DNA from: Anaspis maculata
Lineage: Eukaryota; Arthropoda; Insecta; Coleoptera; Scraptiidae
NCBI GenBank assembly: GCA_949128115.1
Contig: OX421966.1
Span: forward strand, 62,741,416-62,805,415
Length of the DNA stretch: 64,000 nucleotides
Direction: 5' to 3'
Below the pieces are notes generated by a model that ran no database searches, was not told where the DNA came from, and saw only the letters and a list, made by a program, of their open reading frames with translations. A program made the position numbers and the translations under genes. Positions 57,740 to 64,000 of this stretch are shown here, piece after piece. How positions within the stretch are numbered: position 1 is the stretch's first letter; every line of letters begins with the position of its first letter.

Positions 57740-58774
57740 TTTCTATTTGTGATGGCAGTACTCGCACTATAAATCTGGCACTTATGCATCAGAGAACCGG
57801 GAAACGTTGCCAGAGAGTTGCCATCTCAAATTCGCTTCATGTCTTGCGGTATTTTGAGAAAAGCTCTTCCACACTCAATTGTTTTGGCTAGGTTACGTCC
57901 AATTTTTGCGCTCTTTCGAACATATTCAAGCCATATAATAACAATTGCTCTATCGCAGATTGCTGAGCCAATCAAGAATCGATCGGGTGCAAATTTCTCG
58001 CGTCTTCTATTCCAATGCTGGTATATTTATTCCTGAAATACGCTGCGATTCCTTGATCCTCCGCCCGGACCAGCTCATCCCTCGCGTAATCCTCTTTCGT
58101 CTTTCCACAAAAAAACTTTCTTCGGCCATCTTAGTCCGCGGTTCGTGGCAAAAAGCACTAGCGCGAGCATTTAAAACGTCTAATCTTTTTGCGTGTAAAA
58201 AATTGAAATAATTTAAACCGATTTACGAGCCACGGGCGCCACTTCTTGGCCTGCCCCCGCGGGCAAAGTGCCGGGCACCGGGAGAGGAAGCTAATTTATG
58301 CTTTCATGAGCATCTTTCTGTTCCCATTCAGCAGCAGCATGGCAGAGAAGCGCAGCCTTGTGAGGATTCTTTCATGCCGTTCGCGTCGCATTTCTCCGAG
58401 TCGCGCTAATTTTTCCCGACGCGACTCCGGGATAGTAATTATTTTTTTCCAGGCAGAGAGAGCATCCAGCCGGCATTTTTTCCCTTGTTAAGTTTGAATC
58501 TAGTTTGTTCTTTATTTTAGTAATTGCTGTTCGTTGCTTTCATGGCTGACTATTTGTAGGATGAGTGGGAAGCAGATGATTATATTTCTCGCACCATGTT
58601 GGAATAAATTTTAGGTCTCCTATCAAGACCTTCGGCTACCCCGCGGCTTCATTTGAGACAGGGCGTCATGCACTTCTTGCAAAATTTCATTGGATGGCTA
58701 CTATTGCTGGATCAAACTCTAACGTTTTGATCCATGCGGACCGGAGGAGTCCGCTCCTTGCAACAACCCTATTA
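57740..58774. other. Unique GC-richer island
   Basis: Single-copy stretch with several CpG-rich patches (58230-58300 and 58370-58470). Open frames of 72-88 codons have no recognisable domain. It could be host conserved non-coding DNA. No splice-framed exon could be supported. Confidence 0.4.
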
Positions 58775-60960
58775 GGCCAGTCAAATGAGGAAAGCTGGAG
58801 GGAAAAAACTGTTGGAGTTTTGGAAATTTGACAGTAATGTCCGGTAAGGTGTACTGTTGAACATACTAAAAGTCCTAAACTCTACCTATTGAGCTCGAGC
58901 CGCCATCTTGGAAAAATGGTCCTTCGATCCAGTTTTCTGCTTATATTCTGCTAATCATCAAAGATATTTGATTAAGTTTGATAAAAAATCAAGGCTATAA
59001 AATTGTCTACAAAAATTGTTTCATACCGTTTTTTTTTTGTCGTATTTGTTGATAATAATTGAATTAAATTAACAAAAAAAATATCAAAAAATAAGCGATT
59101 TTTTGCCTATGGCTAGAGATATTGTCTTCAAAATTTGTGAAGATGTTGACAGTCTACATCAAAGCTAAACGTGACAGTTGATATAGAAAAAAAAAAGCGA
59201 AAATATTTTTTTACTTTTTTTCCAAATTAAGTTTTTTTTTTTGAGTTTGACATTTCCAACAGGGCGGAGTAAAGGTTTCAACCGATCATCAATCAGTTTT
59301 GATATTTCTATACTGTAAGACAAGATCTCATCAGTATTGTGCCTTCACGAGCTTCTGGAATGCTCGATATGAATTCAACTAAAAGAATAATAGCTAAGTC
59401 CAAAAAGTAATGTCGATTGGTTCTGAAGGAGACATTTCGTAACAAAAGACATCAGCAAAGGATATACAGGAGGTCCAAAGGTTATTCAACTGTATATGAG
59501 CCCCATATTGGTGTGCCCTATCCAAAATAGTACAAAAGAATCAATCAAAATGTTAAAATCCACCCTGTATAATAAAAAGTAACGATACAAAAGAGAAGTA
59601 GTAAAGCATACTTGGTGCCAAAAATACAGCCTTTACATTGCTGAAAAAATAACAAAATTAATTTATTTATTTGAAAGTTATTAGTCCTCAAACTTGACTT
59701 TACAAATTCCAGCCAGTCAAATAGGGAAAAGTAGAGAGAAGCAACTGTCAGAGTTTCAGAAATTTGACAGGGATGTTCGCTAAGGTATACTCATAAACAT
59801 AATAAAAGTCCCCGCCTCTACCTGTTGCGTTTGAGCCGCCATTTGGGTCCTTCGATCAAGTTTATTACCATTTTTCCAAGATGGCGGCTCGAGCACAACA
59901 GGTAGAGGCGGGGACTTTTAGTATGTTTATTAGTATACCTTAGCGAACATCCCTGTCAAATTTATGAAACTCCTACAGTTACTTTTCTCTACTTTCCCCC
60001 ATTTGACTGGATAAAATTTGTAAAGTCAAGTTTGAGGACTGATAACTTTCAAATTAATCAATTTATCTTGTTCTTTTTTTCAGAAATGTAAAGGCCGTCT
60101 TTTTAGCATCAGGTATGCTCCACTACTCCCATTTTGAATTGTAACTTTTTGTTATACAGGATATGTTTTAATATTTTGATTGATTCTTTTGTACTATTTT
60201 GGATAGGGCACACCAATCTGGGGCTTATATACAGTTGAATAGCCTTTGGACCTCCTGTATATTCTTTGCTGATGTCTTTTGTTTCGAAATGTCCCCTTCA
60301 GAATCAATCGACATCACTATTTGGACTTAGCTATTATTCTTTCAGTTTAATTCATATCGAGCATTCCAGAGGCTCGTGAAGGCACAATGCTGATGAAATC
60401 TTGTCTTACAATATGTAAATATCAAAACTGATTGATGTTTAATTGAAACCTTTACTCCGCCCCTGTTGGAAATGTCAAACTCGAAAACCAAATTTTCGCT
60501 TAATTTAAAAAAAAATAAAAAAATATTTGCGCAATTTTTATTTTCCATCTCAACTGTCACGTTCAGCTTTGATATGACTGCCAACATCTTCACAAATTTT
60601 GAAGACAATATCTCTAGCCATAGGCAAAAAATCGCCAATTTTTTGATAATTTTTTTGTTAATTTAATTTAATTAATATCAACAGATACGAGAAAAAATCG
60701 GTATGAAACAATTTTTGTAGACAATTTTACAGCCTTGATTTTTTTTAAACTTAATTGAATATCTCTGATGATTAGCGGAATATAAGCAGTAAACTGGATC
60801 GAAGGACCATTTTTCCAAGATGGCGGCTCGAGCTCAATAGGTAGAGTTGGGGACTTTCAGTATGTTTAACAGTACACCTTACCGGACATTACTGTCAAAT
60901 TTCCTAAACTCCAACAGTTTTTTCCCTCAAACGGAAAAATTTGTTCTAATTTGACTGGTC
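58775..60960. mobile_element. TA-flanked 2.2-kb palindrome with a palindromic core
   Basis: Ends TA|GGCCAGTCAAATGAGG and AATTTGACTGGTC|TA (TA at 58773-58774 and 60961-60962). Arms of about 1.08 kb match outward to inward: CGAGCCGCCATCTTGGAAAA, AACATCTTCACAAATTTTGA, CGAGCATTCCAGAGGCTCG and CAGGAGGTCCAAAGG each occur once per arm in opposite orientation. The centre (59712-60011) is itself a 300-bp palindrome that starts and ends with the element's own end sequence CCAGTCAAAT and repeats the GCGGCTCGAG and TCTACCTRTTG block found at the outer ends. It has no coding capacity. Confidence 0.9.
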
Positions 60961-60962
60961 TA

Positions 60963-61829
60963 TACTCAAACACTGTGCGGAGGGAACATACAAGTGAACG
61001 AGAACAAGTGCATTGTACAAATCATGTAATTTACACACGGAAAGTAAATGAACTGGGAACACAATCACAATATCGCCCGCTGGGCTAGGTACAAGATACG
61101 AGAAGTGAAGCTTCTCGTTTCAAAATACAAACAGTACTGGCAGAGGGCCGCTTACAAACTAAACTGGAAAGAGTTGAAGACTCTCCCAAGTGAAGACGGG
61201 GCATAAGGCCACCGCAATATAACAATTTAAGAAAAGGACTTCCCTGTGGGCGACGGGCGTGTTCGAAGTCTTGGCGTCTCAATTCCTGCCGCCCTCGCCA
61301 GGCCACCAGACCTCCGACGGATGTTTTTGCGGCGTCGGCCCGTAGTTTTTCGGAAGTTCTGCTAGCTCAGCCGGAAAATTGTCAGTAATTCAAAATAACT
61401 AGGCACCCAGGCCTGACGTAGCTACGGCCGACGCCTGGTAATGTCTGGCCTGAGGATTTTTTTCAACCGTCGGAGCCGAGGACCTGGGGAACAGCGCAAG
61501 CACTGTTTTATTTACCTGTAGAAGATAGGCCTAGGCGGCCGGCGGCGGTTTTCTACTGTGCAACATGAAGTACGAATTTGGCGTCAGAGAAGGACGAATT
61601 TTCCGCTCGAAACGATCTATATAACTTGCGCTCATCGCCGAAAGACCACCAAAAAAAGAACACGAAAGCTGATTTGGTATATCTGAGTCCATACTACAAC
61701 TTTGCCAGGTGGCATTCCTTGAACACAAAATGCAAAGTGAATCGCCTTGAAGACAACTTGAACATGTTCAAGACGTGTACATAGACCTTGTCATGTCCCA
61801 GCTAATTTTTTTTTGTAGACCCGGTCAGA
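60963..61829. other. GC-richer segment of uncertain nature
   Basis: CpG-rich DNA at 61080-61560 with TCCGACGGATG and GCCGACGCCTGG motifs. The texture would fit a retroviral-type LTR or leader, and a Ty3/gypsy fragment lies 1 kb away, but no paired LTR, primer-binding site or TG..CA borders could be established. Confidence 0.3.
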
Positions 61830-61844
61830 TCAAGTCAGGCAATT
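61830..61844. repeat. Target-site duplication, left
   Basis: TCAAGTCAGGCAATT, matching TCAAGTTAGGCAATT at 62064-62078 in 14 of 15 positions. The pair brackets the SINE. Confidence 0.8.
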
Positions 61845-62063
61845 AAGTTCTTTAATTCGAAGGCAATTCGGACATGGTAAAGCCATGTAACATCGCATGG
61901 GGTCGGCACCATCGTTCGTACTATGCGACACACGTGTGTCTTGCCTTATAGCAATCATTATTTGTTTTGCTTCCAAGACGAAAATCAGAGCGCCCACAGT
62001 GGGACTTGAACCCACGAGCTCTGGTGTGGCAGTGGAACGTGCTGACCACCACACCAAAGCTCC
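61845..62063 (-). mobile_element. tRNA-like SINE, 219 bp
   Basis: The minus-strand head (62062-61990) ends in a perfect T arm, GTGGGTTCAAGTCCCAC, containing a Pol III B box (GGTTCAAGTCC). TGGTGTGGTGG is an A-box-like stretch upstream, and CTGCCAC resembles a tRNA-Gly anticodon loop. The 5' half does not form a normal cloverleaf: GAGCTTTGGTGTGG pairs with CCACACCAGAGCTC (13 of 14) to make a long hairpin. An unrelated body follows and ends near GAATTAAAGAACTT with no long poly-A. The 15-bp flanking duplications (61830-61844, 62064-62078) show retrotransposition. Confidence 0.8.
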
Positions 62064-62078
62064 TCAAGTTAGGCAATT
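62064..62078. repeat. Target-site duplication, right
   Basis: TCAAGTTAGGCAATT, the partner of 61830-61844. Confidence 0.8.
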
Positions 62079-62117
62079 GTGGTTTTTGATTCGAAATCAA
62101 CAGGATGAGGTCAGGTG

Positions 62118-62392
62118 CTGTCGGCAAGTTTTCCTAGTTTTTTTGTCGATGAGTAGGATGTCGGCAGGTTATCCTGTCGATAAGTTCGGTGTTGGCAACT
62201 TATTCTGTCGGCGAATTGTCTTGTCGGTGAGTTGCCCTGTTGGCAAGTTGTCCTGACGGCGAGTTGCCTTGTCGGTAAGTTTTCTTGCCGGTGAGTTGTC
62301 TTGTCGGTAAGCTGTCTTGTCGGTGGGTTATCTTGTCGATGAATTGGTTGTCGGCAAGTTATCCTGTCGATGAGTTGAGTGTCGATGAGTTA
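62118..62392. repeat. Minisatellite, ~15-bp units
   Basis: About 17 imperfect units of CTTGTCGGTAAGTTG with alternating variants (GTCGGCAAGTTATCC, GTCGGTGAGTTGTCC, GTCGATGAGTT). Units are mostly 15 bp, with a few shorter. Confidence 0.88.
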
Positions 62393-62533
62393 CACTAAAC
62401 CGGATTTTCGAACACAATTCGTTGAGATTCAAGTCGATTGAGATCTTCTCCGCTTTTTGTACATTTGGTAGGGTAAATCACAAACACAAGAAATGTAGTT
62501 GTAACATTTTTTAGTCTGCGTCATTTGTCTCAA

Positions 62534-62845
62534 ATGATTCGGGTACGTTCGAAGAAGTTGGTCACCTTTCTCAATAGGAAGCCCAAGGTTAGGAAGCCTC
62601 TCTTCTTCCTACGCTTCTTCTCTGCCAAAATTCACATTACGCAATTCTTGATAACCTTGTCGACTTCGTCGTCTAGTTTGAGGAACCAATATTCTCGGAG
62701 AATCAGGTCTTTGGTATCATTCACTGTGAAGTGACCACTTTCGTGGACATTTTTTATCATCTCCTTCTGCAGCTTCAACAGATTCCAGCAGTTTGCTATT
62801 TTTGGAATCCCTGTTCAGCAGACTGGAATCCATAGCGTAGTGTTC
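62534..62845 (-). pseudogene. Ty3/gypsy-type integrase zinc-binding fragment
   Basis: The minus-strand frame from about 62772 reads KEMIKNVHESGHFTVNDT, then LILREYWFLKLDDEV and IKNC, then VM and a TGA where the second cysteine of the HHCC domain belongs (62632-62634), then ILAEKKRRKKRGFL. H-x3-H is at 62745-62731 and the first C at 62643-62641. This is the integrase N-terminal zinc-binding domain of LTR retrotransposon polyproteins, which helps integrase bind DNA. The catalytic core, RT and LTRs are not visible. The Cys-to-stop change and frame loss on both sides make it a relic. Confidence 0.78.
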
Positions 62846-63401
62846 ATAAGACTGAGTCTTGATTACATCGCAGATAATTTCCAATTGTTCAATTGTTTCA
62901 ATTTCAGTATCTCTAAAGAATCGCTTCTGATGTCCATTGTTATCAGATTACTACTCAAAGTATCGCAATGCTTCATTCTCTAACTCCCGGTCGATGTTCA
63001 ATATGGAATAGTCGAATTCTTCTAGCAAAAGCGATTTTGAACAAACATTCATTTCCATTTATTTCGACCATCAGATTCTGATGCGAACATCGTGCACAAA
63101 GCGGGCAGATGATGGTAACTAGAGACATATTCTCACTATCCAAGATATTTTCGACCAGATTATACTAGTTTCGAATCGATCCAACAATTACAGACAAATA
63201 CCTATTCAACTTCGAGAAAGTAATCCTAAAAATCAGACGGGCTGAGCAACAACCATCGAAGTCCAACAGACACGTGTTTGGGACTTACTTATTGGGTCCT
63301 TATCAGTGCTGGAGCATTCGAAGCTGAGCTTGGCGATCTGAATATCGAGATTACCTATATCACACTCGAAGGGTGCTCGTAAGTGAGACACCCGTGCGGC
63401 G
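62846..63401. other. Unclassified DNA upstream of the integrase relic
   Basis: The minus strand could hold further retrotransposon pol debris (for example a frame with YEHYAMDSSLLNRDSK near 62850) but no motif settles it. Confidence 0.3.
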
Positions 63402-63690
63402 CCATCTATTATCGGCTTCCCGCAATGTGTAGATGAAGGAAAAAGTGGTCGCGGAAGCTCTCTGAGCCGACCATACCGACCAGCCTCCCCCCACATCCTG
63501 GAAAAGTGTGATTTGGGTCTTTTAATCATGAAACTTTTGCCTTTTCCTTTTTTGACTAATCGTCAGTCTCATGATTAAGAGACCCAAATCACACTTTTCC
63601 AGCATGTGGGAGGAGGGTGGTCGGTGAAGTCGGCTTAGAGAGCTTTTGCGACCACTACTGCCTTCATCTACATATTGCGGAAAGCCGGTG
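63402..63690. mobile_element. Inverted repeat of ~290 bp in a LINE 3' region
   Basis: Left CGGCTTCCCGCAATGTGTAG, GGTCGCGGAAGCTCTCT and GGAAAAGTGTGATTTGGGTC return in reverse complement at 63555-63690. Arms are about 125 bp and well conserved, and the loop is about 40 bp around 63530-63570. It overlaps the 3' untranslated DNA of the adjoining LINE. It may be an inserted hairpin MITE or an inverted duplication of the LINE end. Confidence 0.8.
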
Positions 63691-63736
63691 ATAATTAACA
63701 ATAAAATGAGAAGAACAAAGAAAGTTGAACATCACA

Positions 63737-64000
63737 TTACAAAGGTTTGAGGGTCTTGAGCCAATCCAAGGCTTCAGGTGTAGCCTGGTGTATATTTGAA
63801 AAGCCCGCAATAAATTTGGTAAGTGGACATTCCGTGACAATGTGATAGATCGTTTCTCTTTCCTTTCCACATTTGCACTCCGAATAGTGTTGATTATTCC
63901 ATTTGTTCAGCATGTCATTATAACGCCCATGTCCAGTTCGTAATTGATTTAAAGTAGTCCACAGTTTTCTTGGAAGTTCAAAACCTGGTACTTTTTCTGT
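63737..64000 (-). CDS. Non-LTR retrotransposon ORF2 C-terminus, cut by window edge
   Basis: 87 codons are open from the window edge to the TAA at 63737-63739. They read LPRKLWTTLNQLRTGHGRYN, then CKCGKERETIYHIVTECPL, a C-x-C-x7-H-x4-C knuckle, then ALDWLKTLKPL at the end. These three landmarks in this order are the C-terminal tail after the RNase H region of Jockey/R1-group LINE ORF2 proteins. The frame is intact over the visible part, so this copy is younger than the LINE at 36.8-49 kb. Whether the full ORF2 is intact cannot be told from this window. Confidence 0.88.
   Translation of the reverse strand, partial: TEKVPGFELPRKLWTTLNQLRTGHGRYNDMLNKWNNQHYSECKCGKERETIYHIVTECPLTKFIAGFSNIHQATPEALDWLKTLKPL

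Noticed and set aside
60966..61560. LTR of the Ty3/gypsy relic
   Set aside because: No second copy, no TG..CA borders, no primer-binding site and no polypurine tract could be identified, so it was left unclassified.
61990..62062. Functional tRNA-Gly gene
   Set aside because: B box and T arm are intact but acceptor and anticodon stems do not pair, and 15-bp duplications bracket a longer unit. Called a SINE head.

Overview
This is a 64 kb piece of an animal nuclear genome, most likely an insect and possibly a hemipteran. Evidence: it is AT-rich, it has two ordinary eukaryotic tRNA genes with T-run Pol III terminators, TAGGTA/TACCTA motifs are scattered through it, and it holds LINE, Ty3/gypsy, Tc1/mariner and SINE-type remnants. 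The species is inferred and not proven. There are no bacterial operons, CRISPR arrays or rRNA genes, and I found no host protein-coding gene I can defend. The window reads as a gene-poor intergenic or long-intron stretch.

Most of the recognisable content is mobile DNA. At least ten elements have inverted arms tens to hundreds of bases long and sit exactly between two TA dinucleotides: 10018-13543, 16016-18810, 23621-24349, 32114-32915, 34743-35284, 36916-37978, 40360-41916, 43109-48904, 55453-56959 and 58775-60960. By these coordinates they cover about 20.5 kb. Most have different terminal sequences, so they are separate families that share a TA target preference. Smaller hairpin MITEs with other target duplications (TTA, 8 bp, TTAA-like) lie among or inside them.

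Layout. 0-4 kb: unique AT-rich DNA, then tRNA-Lys(CTT) and tRNA-Asn(GTT). 4-5.1 kb: a foldback. 5.6-7.0 kb: a GC-rich tandem array of about 263-bp units that alternate in type. 7.4-9.1 kb: first copy of an unclassified 1.6 kb repeat, with further copies at 33.3-35.4 and 51.6-53.2 kb in the same orientation. 10.0-13.5 kb: a TA-flanked element that encloses a broken nuclease-like gene on the minus strand. 16-18.8 kb: a foldback with a duplicated arm. 19.5-20.2 kb: a GC-rich unique island that may be a promoter or first exon. 23.6-27.4 kb: two foldbacks, a small MITE and a Tc1-like transposase remnant. 29.6-32.9 kb: hairpins, a LINE 3' end and a foldback. 36.8-49.0 kb: one decayed Jockey-like LINE on the minus strand broken by four insertions. 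51-61 kb: repeats, the two longest clean palindromes and GC-richer unique islands. 61.8-64 kb: a tRNA-like SINE with a 15-bp target duplication, a 15-bp minisatellite, a Ty3/gypsy integrase fragment, and the 3' end of another LINE cut by the window edge.

The two most informative loci are these. (1) The LINE at 36.8-49.0 kb: its ORF1 frame is restored when each of two TA-flanked elements is removed leaving one TA. (2) The element at 10.0-13.5 kb: it carries a degraded gene with a PIN/XPG-like core, a GCDTTS-like position and a cysteine-rich tail between roughly 640-bp inverted arms, and a related sequence elsewhere in the window preserves the unoccupied site.
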